From positions 1 to 64,000 of the forward strand of contig JAMCQI010000015.1 of assembly GCA_023381515.1 (NCBI GenBank): a stretch of DNA of 64,000 nt, read 5' to 3'. The notes under the pieces are model-generated. The model saw only the letters and a list, made by a program, of their open reading frames with translations. It was not told the origin of the DNA and did no database searches. The stretch comes from Chloroflexota bacterium. Its GTDB lineage: Bacteria; Chloroflexota; Anaerolineae; UBA4142. The translations under genes and the position numbers were made by a program. Shown piece after piece: positions 52,476 to 61,440 of the stretch; the first letter of the stretch is position 1, and each line of letters begins with the position of its first letter.

Positions 52476-53429
52476 ATGCTCAACAGCAAAATTTTCCCGC
52501 TGCTCGCTTTCATCGCGCTCGTTCTGGTCGTCGCGTGCAGCCGTCCTGCGGTATCCCAAGCGGAAACAAAGCCGATCGAGGCTGAGACTCACGCGGCGCT
52601 GAATTCGCCTGCGCAACCGGTGGCTCCCCGGAATCCGACTGTCGCGCAAGATAATCTGCCGGGCGTTCAACCAGTCAAATCGCTTGATCGACATCGCGAG
52701 GCCAACACTGGCGATAACAAGATCAAGTCAATTGACAAACACGTCGACGACCGAACGAGTAGGTTCCCGCGCGCGCGAAAGACCCATGCGGCAACACCAA
52801 CTCCGGTGGTCGCGCGTGGGGATATCGTCGCCCAAACGCTGGAGGGCGGCTACGTCTTGATCAAACCCGACGGGACCGTTCAGCCGATCGATGAGCGGAC
52901 TTTCGCGGCGCACTGGCGTGACCCCGCGCTGGCCCCCGATGGCACGTTTCGTCTCGTCGTCGCCGGTTGGGATGTACTCCATCAATCGACGGATGGGCGC
53001 TCAGCCCCAGGGACGGTAGCGAAGACAGGCGAAGGGCACGCGTTCGATCAGGGACTGGTAGCGGTGGACAGTCTCGGTCTGTTCGGTGCCGTCGTCCAAA
53101 ACCATCGCGATATCTTCCTCTTCGAAGCGCAAAACGCGCATCACCAGGGAGTGATTTTCACTGTTCCAGGATCAGTGGCGGCGATCGAAAAACTTGTCTG
53201 GGGCATTGGACAACATGCAGACGATCTATTGCTCCTCCTGCGCGATAGAAATGGCGCGGGTGGAGCCTTTTTGGCTTCACCCGGCAGCGCAGCATCTGCC
53301 GCCCCAACACGTTCGCGCGGCTTGTTCCAGTGCCCTCCATCGCTTGACCGATTGCATGATGAGACACAACCGGAAAATGGAGAAACAACTCGTGCTTATA
53401 CGCGACCATGTTCTGGATGCCTCGGTCGT
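52476..53429 (+). CDS. Lipoprotein, possibly fused to or cut by the next gene
   Basis: Signal peptide with lipobox (LVVAC, Cys21), a disordered linker (TEIKS/DKHVDDRTSR-type), and a beta-propeller-like region (TLEGGYVLIKPDGTVQPIDERTF, DGTFRLVVAGWDVLHQSTDG, FLFEAQNAHHQGVIFT). No stop is seen before the frame enters the membrane protein starting at 53430, so the end is uncertain. The last 50 residues before 53430 look disordered. Confidence 0.55.
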
Positions 53430-54736
53430 ATGGTGAAGTGGATACGGCTGACCCGCGTGCCTTATCCCGCCAGTTGGGTGATCGTGGCGGTTTCTCTAAT
53501 TGCCGTCGCCGCGCTGACGAAAACCGAACCAAAATCTTGGAACGACCAGTCGCACATTGCCGCGATCGAGTCGTTCGTCGAGCGCGGGACCTGGGCGATC
53601 GATGGTTCGGCTTGGGTGGGTCAGACCGGCGACAAGGTCTTTCTTCAGGGTCGGTTCTATTCCGACAAGATGCCGCTGCTGTCGCTCGTGGGCGCAGGGG
53701 TCTACGCGATTTTGCACTATGGCTTCGGCGGGTCACTTGCGTCTAACTGTCACCTGGCGGGCAAGTTCTGCGCTTACTACTGGTTGACCTTGGGACTCGT
53801 TGGCTTACCCGCCGCGCTGATGCTCTGGCTCTTTTATGATTTCGCACGCCGCAGTGGGCGGCGCTGATCGGGACCTTTGCGTTTGGACTTGGCACGATGG
53901 TGTTTCCCTATGCGCTCGTCTTCAATCACCATCTGCCCGCTGCGGTCAGTCTGTTTCCAAGTTTCTACCTCCTGACGGCGCACGCGGCGAGCAGTCGCTG
54001 GGGGATGCTGGCAGCCGGTTTCCTCGCTACCCTGGCGCTCTCGTTCGACGCGTTGGCTGGGGTGATGGCAGTCAGCCTGTTCGCCATCGCGCTCGCATGC
54101 GACCGTTCCCAGGCACGCTACCTGATCGTGGGCGCGGCAATTCCGCTCGCGCTCACGGCACTGCTCGATTACCAGATCACCCAGACGGTTTTTCCGCCCT
54201 ACCTGATTCCCAATGGGTTTGCCTACCCCGGCTCTGCCTTGCCGGCAACCATCGGAGGCAACGCCGCGCCCGATGATTATGCGGTTTACGTATTCCCAAT
54301 GTTTGTCGGAGGGAAGGGGTTGTTCCCGTACAACCCGCTGCTCTTGTTCGCGCTCGCTGGCGCGATTGGCGTCGTGCGCCACCGAAAGCACGCCCTGAGG
54401 GTGGAAGCGGTTTGCGTCCTGTTCGGTTTCATACTGCAGAGTCTTCATCTCGCAACGAACACCCGTGATCTCGGCGGCACAGGGTACGGCGAACGCTGGT
54501 TCGTTTCTGCGCTCCCACTACTGTTTGCGTTCATCTTTTTCGCGCCGCCTTTGAATTTGGCGATTGGGAAAAGCGCCGCGTGGATTCTTTTCATCCCGCT
54601 GCTTGGACTTTCCGTATTCTCATCGCTCCAGGGCGCGCAAGCTCCGTGGCACGAATGGCTGCCGCCGGCGCAGATGATCCGCTTTCGCGAAGCTCCGAAT
54701 ATCATCGGAATCCGGTGGAACGTGAAATTTCCATGA
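53430..54736 (+). pseudogene. Polytopic membrane protein (GT-C-like), frameshifted
   Basis: First frame 53430-53867: VIVAVSLIAVAALT helix, SHIAAIESFVERGTWAIDG and GRFYSDKMPLLSLVGAGVYAIL (an extracytoplasmic acidic loop like GT-C enzymes), LWLFYD. The second frame begins FRTPQWAALIGTFAFGLGTMVFPYALVFNHH and runs to 54736 with six or more helices. The join lies at the T-run at 53839-53842; one added T restores a single gene. Probably a polyprenyl-sugar glycosyltransferase, or its relict. Sequencing error is possible. Confidence 0.65.
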
Positions 54737-54752
54737 GCCATCGGGTAGAACC

Positions 54753-55703
54753 ATGATACGCATAACTCTTTCGCCACTCAGCTGGGTGGGACTCGCCGCG
54801 CTATTCGTCGCCTGCGCGCCGCTCTCCTCTCCGCAAACGCAAAATACGCCCACGGCGATTCTCCGCGCGACGCGAACCCTCGCGCCGATCGAGACCGCAG
54901 GCGCCGTCGCGCACATCGTCCCATCCACTCAACCGATAGCGGAGCCGACCGGCACGCCTCTCCCGGCGGCAAGCGCGGCGAAGCCAACGCCGCTCGCCGT
55001 TCAGCCCTGCCGCGAAACGCAGGGGGGATTATCCGTTGCGGATTTCGACAGCGCAACGCTCGGACGCCGCATCGCCTACTCGCTTTACCTCCCGCCGTGC
55101 TACGACGCAGACCCGCAGCGCCTCTATCCCGTGCTCTATCTTCTTCACGGCGTCAACGCCGATCACACCCAATGGCCCGATCTGAACGTCGCGCCGGAAG
55201 CAGACGCGTTGATCGCCCAGCGCGCGATCGCGCCGCTCGTCATCGTGATGCCGGATGGAGACTATCGCGCCAGTGAAGATTATGCCGCGTTCGTGTTGCG
55301 CGACTTAATGCCGCACGTCGAGCAAACCACGCGCGTCTCGCGCGAGCGCGCCGATCGCGCGATTGGCGGTCTCTCGCGCGGCGGCTATTGGGCGCTCTAC
55401 CTCGCCCTGCTGCATCCTGATCTTTTCAGCGCGGTTGGCGGTCACAGTCCGGTCATCAACCCCGCGCTGACCGAAGCGCTGGCGCTGCCTGCAGGCGCGG
55501 CTGAGCGCAGCACGCTGCGGATTTACCTGGATGTCGGGCGCAATGATCCGCTTGCGCCAAGCGTGGCATCGTTCGCGGCTGCGGCGCAAGCTCATCACTT
55601 GAATTCGGTTTTTCACCTTTACGACGGAGCAAACAATCGCGACTATTGGTGCGCTCACACCGCCGAGTATCTGGTCCGTTACGCCGCCGATTGGCGAAGA
55701 TAA
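54753..55703 (+). CDS. Esterase-family lipoprotein (alpha/beta hydrolase)
   Basis: 316 residues. Lipobox FVAC at the end of a signal peptide, linker, then an esterase-D/antigen-85-type fold: PVLYLLHG, VIVMPDGDYR, the nucleophile elbow GGLSRGGYWAL and YLDVGRNDPLAPS (acid). In the usual catalytic His position (GGHxWxxW) the protein has GANNRDYW, so the triad may be incomplete. Exported; acts outside the membrane. Confidence 0.75.
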   Translation: MIRITLSPLSWVGLAALFVACAPLSSPQTQNTPTAILRATRTLAPIETAGAVAHIVPSTQPIAEPTGTPLPAASAAKPTPLAVQPCRETQGGLSVADFDSATLGRRIAYSLYLPPCYDADPQRLYPVLYLLHGVNADHTQWPDLNVAPEADALIAQRAIAPLVIVMPDGDYRASEDYAAFVLRDLMPHVEQTTRVSRERADRAIGGLSRGGYWALYLALLHPDLFSAVGGHSPVINPALTEALALPAGAAERSTLRIYLDVGRNDPLAPSVASFAAAAQAHHLNSVFHLYDGANNRDYWCAHTAEYLVRYAADWRR

Positions 55704-55734
55704 CCTCTGGCTTGCCGGATTTCCAAGAATTAGC

Positions 55735-57273
55735 ATGGAGCTTAATTTGTCGCGATTCACCGCGCGCCTTCACAACTCGGAACGCCTGTCCGAGCTCCTC
55801 GCTCAACTTGATCTTCGCAGCCCATTTCTTCACCTGGGTGTTCTCGGCGCCTTCACCTGGCTTTTCTATCTCCACATGACGATGACGTATCCATTGCCGG
55901 GCGTCGTCGCGCGATTCCCCCTCACGGATTTTGGACGGGCGAACAATTACAGCCCGGCGGCGCTCGAGGATTTCTTGATTTCTATCTTCATCCCGTTTGG
56001 ACTGTACCTGATGGCCTGGCAAGTTCTCCGCCGCGTTTCTTCCGATCACCGCTTGCTTGCGCTGGTGGTCGGCTTTGCGATTTTGTTCACGCTCACGCTG
56101 TTGATCATGTACCCCATCGGCGCGACCGACCTGTTTGACTATGTGTTCTATGCGCGTATCCTGGTGCGCTACGGGCAGAATCCGTTGAGCGTGCCGCCCA
56201 TGGTATTTCGCAGCGACCCTTTCATCAAGACGGTTGTCTGGTACAAGACGCCCGCGCCTTATGGTCCGTTGTGGGTGCTGCTGACGGCGCCGGGTTCCTA
56301 TCTTGCCGGCGACAACCTCACGCTCAATCTCTTCGCGATGAATGTGCTACCGGCAGTGTTCTTTTTGGGATGCGTGTTGGTCATCCCATCCATCCTGAAA
56401 CATCTCGGTCCCGGTCATCGTCTGGTGGGCACGCTGCTTTTCGCGTGGAATCCGCTCGTCTTGTTCGAAGCGCCCGGCAATGCGCATAACGGGATCATCA
56501 TGATGTTCTTCCTCCTCCTCGCGGTCTATTTCCTCGTCCGCCGCGCGTGGATTTGGGTGATGCCCGCGCTGGCGGCGTCCGTTTTGATCCAGTACGCTTC
56601 GGCGCTTCTGGTCCTGCCCTTCTTCCTCTATTGTTTGCGCGCGCAAGCCGGCTCAAAGAATCGATTCCGCGACCTGGTCATTTCGGGGGTGATCTCGTCT
56701 GTTCTGGTCGCCGTCGTCATTGCGCCATTCTTCGCGATTCCCACCGGCTTGCTTGAGGAAGCGCATTGGTTCAGTCTCCTCGCCGTTCCAACGCTACTGT
56801 ATCATTATCTGAAGGGCTTTATAGGCGACTCGAACGCCGGGTTCTGGACGATGCTGGGGACCCATTTGACTTTCCTGGTTGTGTATGGCTTTGGCTTGCG
56901 GCGGATGAACAGCATTGAGCATCCACGTGGACTGGTCCATCTCAGCACCTGGCTTATCCTCGCTTATCTGGCGATGGCGTCCGTGTCCTTTCAGCCCTGG
57001 TTCATCTTGTCGCCGATCGCGTTGGGCATTTGGATCGATCACCGTCTCGTGCGACGCGTCATTCTCGTATCCACGGCGTCGGGGCAGTTGTCGTACGCCG
57101 TCGCGTTTTTCTGGGTTTGGAATTGGACGCTCTGGCAAAGGATCCAGACGAATGCGATCGTCGTCGGAGTGATCTTTGGGCCCCCGCTCGTTGCCGGTGT
57201 CTTGACGGTGGCGCGCGATCAGTGGGTTCGCTATGGACGAACCTCAATCGACTCTGTGGCAGTGCGACCCTGA
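55735..57273 (+). CDS. GT-C-like polytopic membrane glycosyltransferase
   Basis: 512 residues with about 12 predicted membrane helices. The loop after the second helix pair reads YPIGATDLFDYVFYARILVRYGQNPLSVPP, with an acidic residue pair typical of polyprenyl-phosphate-mannose/arabinose transferases (GT87/MptB-like). FAWNPLVLFEAPGNAHNG is another block of that group. Probably adds sugars to envelope polymers. Starts 29 bp after the esterase gene. Confidence 0.7.
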   Translation: MELNLSRFTARLHNSERLSELLAQLDLRSPFLHLGVLGAFTWLFYLHMTMTYPLPGVVARFPLTDFGRANNYSPAALEDFLISIFIPFGLYLMAWQVLRRVSSDHRLLALVVGFAILFTLTLLIMYPIGATDLFDYVFYARILVRYGQNPLSVPPMVFRSDPFIKTVVWYKTPAPYGPLWVLLTAPGSYLAGDNLTLNLFAMNVLPAVFFLGCVLVIPSILKHLGPGHRLVGTLLFAWNPLVLFEAPGNAHNGIIMMFFLLLAVYFLVRRAWIWVMPALAASVLIQYASALLVLPFFLYCLRAQAGSKNRFRDLVISGVISSVLVAVVIAPFFAIPTGLLEEAHWFSLLAVPTLLYHYLKGFIGDSNAGFWTMLGTHLTFLVVYGFGLRRMNSIEHPRGLVHLSTWLILAYLAMASVSFQPWFILSPIALGIWIDHRLVRRVILVSTASGQLSYAVAFFWVWNWTLWQRIQTNAIVVGVIFGPPLVAGVLTVARDQWVRYGRTSIDSVAVRP

Positions 57274-57437
57274 AAGCAGCCAGTGCCTGCGCCGCACGCA
57301 ACAACGGCAACCCGTGCAACGCAAAAATGTCTCACCGAAACTCGTCCCCCCGGGGACGAGTTTCTTGTTGTGCGGCGCGCAAACGACCGAAACCCTCTTC
57401 AAATTAGAACACTGTAACCTCTACGCCGCGCTCGTTT

Positions 57438-57457
57438 TAATCCGCGCCAGTTATACT
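57438..57457 (+). promoter_or_regulatory. TAATC-box promoter
   Basis: TAATC (57438-57442), 9 bp, TATACT (57452-57457). The whole stretch from 57410 to 57460 is close to the promoter at 50755, including CTCGTTTTAATC and a TAACC 23 bp upstream. ATG of the paralogous glycosidase-like gene is 99 bp downstream. Confidence 0.65.
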
Positions 57458-57555
57458 GAAGGCAGATTCGCCGCACGCGACGGCGAAGCAAGTCGCGCGA
57501 ACGGCGAGAACGCAGGATCGTCCTGTGTCCCCGCCGAGCCGTGGAGGGTTTTGCA

Positions 57556-58761
57556 ATGAGACTCTGGTTTCTGGAAGCAATCGTCATTCCCCTGGCGCTG
57601 ATTCTGGCGATGGCTTTTGCATTTCTCGCGATCCATCCAACGGCGATCCCATCGCTCGTGGACCAGACGCGCACACTCGTCGGTCCTGAACCGATTGCGG
57701 CGGCGGAGAATGTGTTCTATGGCGTTTCGGACGCGTATCGAAAGATGACTTGCGGCGACTGCACGACGCCCGGCTATTGGACGCCGGCGACGCCGGCTCA
57801 GTCTGCCGCGCAGATAGCAACACAGCGGACGGCGGCTCCGTCCGTTGCTATTTCTGCTTCACAGACCACAACTGTGGCAACACAACCACCGGCGCCACCC
57901 ATTCGTTTTCAGCCGCGCGACCTCGCGCCGCTCTATCCCGCTCTCGCCGCGCCGGGCGAAGGAGTGTGGACGACATTGCCCAATTCGTTCGATCCGAGCG
58001 CCGCGCCGCTGACGTACAAAACGTTTCTGCACTCCGATCCCGCGCGTCCATACGCGCGCGTCGCCATCGTCGCCATCGATGCGACGCGCCTGCGTCTGCA
58101 CGCAGTTGCCGGAACCCTCGAGCCAGTTTCTGCCGCGCGCGTCGCGCGCTCGGGATTGATTCCGCGCACCGACCTGGCGGCGCTCGTCGCCGCGTTCAAC
58201 GGCGGCTTTAAGGCGATTCACGGCCACTATGGGATGATGGTGGACGGTCAAACGATTCTCCCGCCGCAGCCCAACGCGGATACAATCGCGATCTATCGTG
58301 ATGGGCGCGTGCGCATCGCGCCATGGTCGATCATCTCGGACACCCTGCCATCGATGCAGTCGTTTCGGCAGACGCCGGCATTTCTGGCGTACCACGATCA
58401 GGTCAATTCCGCGTTGGCCGACGAACAACTCTTTTCTTGGGGCAAGAGTGTCAGTGGCAAGACCGTGATCTGGCGCTCGGCGCTCGGCATCAGCGCGGAT
58501 GGGCGCACGCTGTACTACGCCGCCGGCGAATCGCTCACCGCGCGACGCTTGGCGGAAGCGCTCGTTGCCGTGGGCGCGAGCAACGCGGCGGAGTTGGACG
58601 TGAACTGGTCGTTCGAGCGCTTTCTCACGTACGCGCCGCCCAGCGGCAAGTTGACCGAGCAGGTTCTGCTCGATCGGTTGCACTATCAGCCGGGGATGTA
58701 CGTCGTGTATCCGTCGGCGCGCGACTATTTCTACCTGACGCTCGCGAAGGCAACCAAATGA
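57556..58761 (+). CDS. Phosphodiester-glycosidase-like exported protein, paralogue 2
   Basis: 401 residues from ATG 57556 (GGAGG 8 nt upstream). Membrane anchor (IVIPLALILAMAFAFLAI), VGPEPIAAAE block, Cys-pair segment (TCGDCTTPGYW), linker, then LVAAFNGGFKAIHGHYGMMVDGQ, LGISADGRTLYYAAGES and ASNAAELDVNWS as in the 51241 protein. Both have the same DVNWS change in place of the usual DGGGS. A recent tandem-type duplication of the module. Confidence 0.75.
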   Translation: MRLWFLEAIVIPLALILAMAFAFLAIHPTAIPSLVDQTRTLVGPEPIAAAENVFYGVSDAYRKMTCGDCTTPGYWTPATPAQSAAQIATQRTAAPSVAISASQTTTVATQPPAPPIRFQPRDLAPLYPALAAPGEGVWTTLPNSFDPSAAPLTYKTFLHSDPARPYARVAIVAIDATRLRLHAVAGTLEPVSAARVARSGLIPRTDLAALVAAFNGGFKAIHGHYGMMVDGQTILPPQPNADTIAIYRDGRVRIAPWSIISDTLPSMQSFRQTPAFLAYHDQVNSALADEQLFSWGKSVSGKTVIWRSALGISADGRTLYYAAGESLTARRLAEALVAVGASNAAELDVNWSFERFLTYAPPSGKLTEQVLLDRLHYQPGMYVVYPSARDYFYLTLAKATK

Positions 58762-58805
58762 TGAATGCAAATCGCCGTCGATCCGGCGCAACGAAGGAGC
58801 ACACC

Positions 58806-59018
58806 GTGAACAAAGACGCACGTCACCCCACCGCATTGCTCGCGCAGGTCGAGGCGGCTCGCGCCGCGCGCGATTGGCTGGCCCTGCATGACTTGGGGTT
58901 CGCGCGATTCAAACCCAATAGCCAGGGCGGCGAGTCGTATTGGTTCCGTCAGGATGCCTACAACCGACTCCAGCGCGCGGCGGCGAGGCGCAATGGCGCA
59001 AGCGCAGACGACGAATAA
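58806..59018 (+). CDS. Small hypothetical protein
   Basis: 70 residues from GTG 58806 with AAGGAG 6 nt upstream (ATG 58758 is also in frame). Basic helical protein: LLAQVEAARAARDWLALHDLGFARFKPNSQGGESYWFRQDAYNRLQRAAARRN. No signal peptide. It lies between exported-protein genes. Not recognised. Confidence 0.55.
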   Translation: MNKDARHPTALLAQVEAARAARDWLALHDLGFARFKPNSQGGESYWFRQDAYNRLQRAAARRNGASADDE

Positions 59019-59056
59019 GAAATGAGAGAATTCAAATTTCAACCCTTGCCAGTCTC

Positions 59057-59076
59057 TAATCCTGGACGAGTAGAAT
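59057..59076 (+). promoter_or_regulatory. TAATC-box promoter
   Basis: TAATC (59057-59061), 9 bp, TAGAAT (59071-59076), with the small secreted-protein ATG 43 bp downstream. Same spacing as the other five copies, but without a second box 11 bp upstream. Confidence 0.55.
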
Positions 59077-59118
59077 GTTGGTGTAAGTGAAAATCCAAAA
59101 AGAAGGGAGGTGAGAACA

Positions 59119-59379
59119 ATGTTGGCAAACCTGAAACGCAAGGTGCTGGTTGGCTCGGTCACGGGCTTGATCCTCTTCGGAGGCGCGCTCCCACTGTTCG
59201 TCAGTCAGGCGGACGCGCAAGGTCCGGTGACGACCCCACCCGCGGTGGAGACGGTCGAGTCTCCTGAGATGCTTGGCGAGTCTGCGGAAGCGAAAGGCGC
59301 CGACCTGGACGCGATCCAAGCCGGTCCCGGTCAGCAACTCGAGCAGCAGGGCGGCAGCACCCTGGACGGCAACTTCTAG
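59119..59379 (+). CDS. Small secreted protein, relative of the 50844 gene
   Basis: 86 residues. GGGAGG upstream of ATG 59119. Signal peptide (GSVTGLILFGGALPLFVSQADAQ), then an unstructured region (GPVTTPPAVETVES...LDAIQAGPGQQLEQQGGSTLDGNF). Shares the AQGP/PP junction and a D.IQ.G motif with the 50844 protein, and both sit behind TAATC-box promoters next to a glycosidase-like gene. Confidence 0.7.
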   Translation: MLANLKRKVLVGSVTGLILFGGALPLFVSQADAQGPVTTPPAVETVESPEMLGESAEAKGADLDAIQAGPGQQLEQQGGSTLDGNF

Positions 59380-59483
59380 TCTTCGTGGGGGGACGACGTT
59401 ATGCCGCCCCCTCACGAATATTCATCGCACTCGTCAGAGCGTTATATCATCCCAAAGATTCACCCAAGAAGAGTCCCAAAGTT

Positions 59484-59514
59484 TAATCGGCTTGTAATTC
59501 AGCTATCGTACGAT
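59484..59514 (+). promoter_or_regulatory. TAATC-box promoter
   Basis: TAATC (59484-59488) and TAATT (59495-59499) at 11-bp period, 9 bp, TACGAT (59509-59514). The stretch TTAATCGG at the first box is shared with the two-component promoter. Lipoprotein ATG follows 45 bp later. Confidence 0.65.
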
Positions 59515-59558
59515 CAAGACAACAAGACTTGGACTTCACAGTATGAAAGGATTTTGAA

Positions 59559-60311
59559 ATGCAAAACAAAACGTTTTCCATGCGATTGATGCTTGCCGCG
59601 TTCGCGCTGCTTGCGCTCGTCGCGCTCGTCGCGTGCGGCAGCCCGGCGGCGTCCGACCCAACATCCCCCAGTAGTTCCGCGCCGGTGGTCGTCCCAAGCA
59701 ACCCGCCGGCGGCGCAACCGACCACGCCTGCCGGCGAAGCCACGAAACCCGGCGGTGAGGGCGCAAGCAAACCGGAAGCTGGGTCTTCCCTTCCCAGCAT
59801 GACCGATCCGGGCGGACTGCCGCCGTCAGTAGCGCAGACGAACTCACAAACGGGTCAAGAGAAGATGGTCGTCTACCGTGATCCACAAAATCGCTACCAG
59901 GTTCTCTTCGTCAGCGGCTGGACGACCGGCGCGGGTAGCGCACCCGGCAGCATCAAGTCTGCTTTTCATGATCACAGCGCGCAGACCGCCATCGTGAGCA
60001 GCGGCGGCAAGAACGCGCTCGCCTTTGCGACGGCAGATGAGGCGAATGTCAAGTCGGCACCGGGCTATCAGCTGCTTGCGCTCAAACCTGGACAGATTCC
60101 GTACGGTCCGGTCGTGAGTCTGATCTATCGCTATCAGGCGGGGCAGAATCCAGTCACCCGCAAGCCGCTGGAGCACATCGCGGCGCGCGTCTACGTGCCG
60201 CGCCCGGGATCGAACGATCTCGCGATCATCACAGTCACAGCGCCCGCGACGAGCTACGGCGACCTGACCCAAATCTTCGACCAGATCGTCGCCAGTTTCA
60301 AATGGATGTAG
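59559..60311 (+). CDS. Lipoprotein, tandem paralogue 1
   Basis: 250 residues. Lipobox LVAC (Cys27), then a Pro/Thr-rich linker and a domain of about 140 residues: MVVYRDPQNRYQVLFVSGWTTGAG...LIYRYQAGQNPVTRKPLEHIAARVYVPRPGSNDLAIITVTAP...IFDQIVASFKWM. The pattern recalls PsbP-like outer-face lipoproteins, but that is a weak match. The neighbour at 61441 is a clear duplicate. Confidence 0.7.
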   Translation: MQNKTFSMRLMLAAFALLALVALVACGSPAASDPTSPSSSAPVVVPSNPPAAQPTTPAGEATKPGGEGASKPEAGSSLPSMTDPGGLPPSVAQTNSQTGQEKMVVYRDPQNRYQVLFVSGWTTGAGSAPGSIKSAFHDHSAQTAIVSSGGKNALAFATADEANVKSAPGYQLLALKPGQIPYGPVVSLIYRYQAGQNPVTRKPLEHIAARVYVPRPGSNDLAIITVTAPATSYGDLTQIFDQIVASFKWM

Positions 60312-60385
60312 TTGGATGGTTCGGTGGATGGACGACCAAGACTAGGCAACGATCCGACCATCAAACTAACGCGACGAGTTTGGCG

Positions 60386-61402
60386 ATGCGACGAAACCTT
60401 TTCTTTCCGCGATTCACACTGATAGCTTTCGGTTTGACCGCCGCGCTCGCGCTGGCAGCGTGCGGTGCGTCCACCGCCGCGCCGAGTGCAGCTATTCAGC
60501 CACTGATGGTATCGAACGTGTCGGCGCAAGCCAATCCGTCTGATACGCCGGCGGCTGCTCCAGCAGCGCACACCGCGACGCCGGTCCGTCCGACCGCAAC
60601 TGCGATTCAGGCGCGCCTCGCGACGGCGACACCGACGTTCACGCCGACCGCGCTGCCAACGCTCACGCAAGCCGCGCCCTCGCCGATAAGCCAGCAGTCG
60701 CTCAACGGGCAGATTTTGTTCCTCTCCAACCGCGTGCCGCCGTGGGGTCCGCCGATCTGGAGATTCGACCCGGCGACGGGGCAAGTCGCGCAGTGCGATT
60801 CGTCATCGGTGCTAAGTGTCCCCAACGCAGTTGAGCCGATACCTACTCAGGCAATCACGGGGACGACGTCCGCGGGTCTTCCGATCGGCGAGTTTCTCGC
60901 GCAGTGGGGCTTGCCGTGCCAACAGGTCTACCTTCAGGCGTTGCAAGACCAAACTTTTTCGCCCAACCGGGTGTACGAGGCGTTCGTCGGAAATGATCCG
61001 AACGGCGGGCAGCCGCAGATTTTTGTGCTCGATCACTCTGACGGCGCGCCCGTGATGGTGACGCGCTTTGGCTCTGGCATCGCGTATGGACCCGCCTTCG
61101 CGCCAGACGGCTATCACATCGCCTTCATCTGGCAAGAGAATGGACAGGACAATCTCTACACGATTACCCGCGACGGTACCGATCTGAAACAATTGACGCG
61201 CTTGCCGAGCCAGGATTGGTCAACCTGGGAATGGATCAAGCAGCCGACCTGGTCGCCGGATGGGAAGCAGATCGCTTTCTGGTCGAACAAAGCAACGGGG
61301 ACGCGCCAGATCTGGCTACTCAACGTGGATGGATCGAACCTGCATAGCATTTCAAGCGCGCCGCGTCCATTTGAGGATTGGGATGCGGTCTGGATCCGTT
61401 AG
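60386..61402 (+). CDS. TolB-like beta-propeller lipoprotein
   Basis: 338 residues from ATG 60386. Lipobox LAAC, a Thr/Pro linker (PTATAIQARLATATPTFTPT), then WD40/TolB-type repeats (FLSNRVPPWGPPIWRFDPATGQ, APDGYHIAFIWQENGQDNLYTITRDGTDLKQLT, SPDGKQIAFWSNKATGTRQIWLLNVDGSNL). Exported; may present or bind other envelope proteins. Lies between the two paralogous lipoproteins. Confidence 0.75.
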   Translation: MRRNLFFPRFTLIAFGLTAALALAACGASTAAPSAAIQPLMVSNVSAQANPSDTPAAAPAAHTATPVRPTATAIQARLATATPTFTPTALPTLTQAAPSPISQQSLNGQILFLSNRVPPWGPPIWRFDPATGQVAQCDSSSVLSVPNAVEPIPTQAITGTTSAGLPIGEFLAQWGLPCQQVYLQALQDQTFSPNRVYEAFVGNDPNGGQPQIFVLDHSDGAPVMVTRFGSGIAYGPAFAPDGYHIAFIWQENGQDNLYTITRDGTDLKQLTRLPSQDWSTWEWIKQPTWSPDGKQIAFWSNKATGTRQIWLLNVDGSNLHSISSAPRPFEDWDAVWIR

Positions 61403-61440
61403 CCGATCAAACTCAACCGCACATTTGAAAGGATTTCGAA

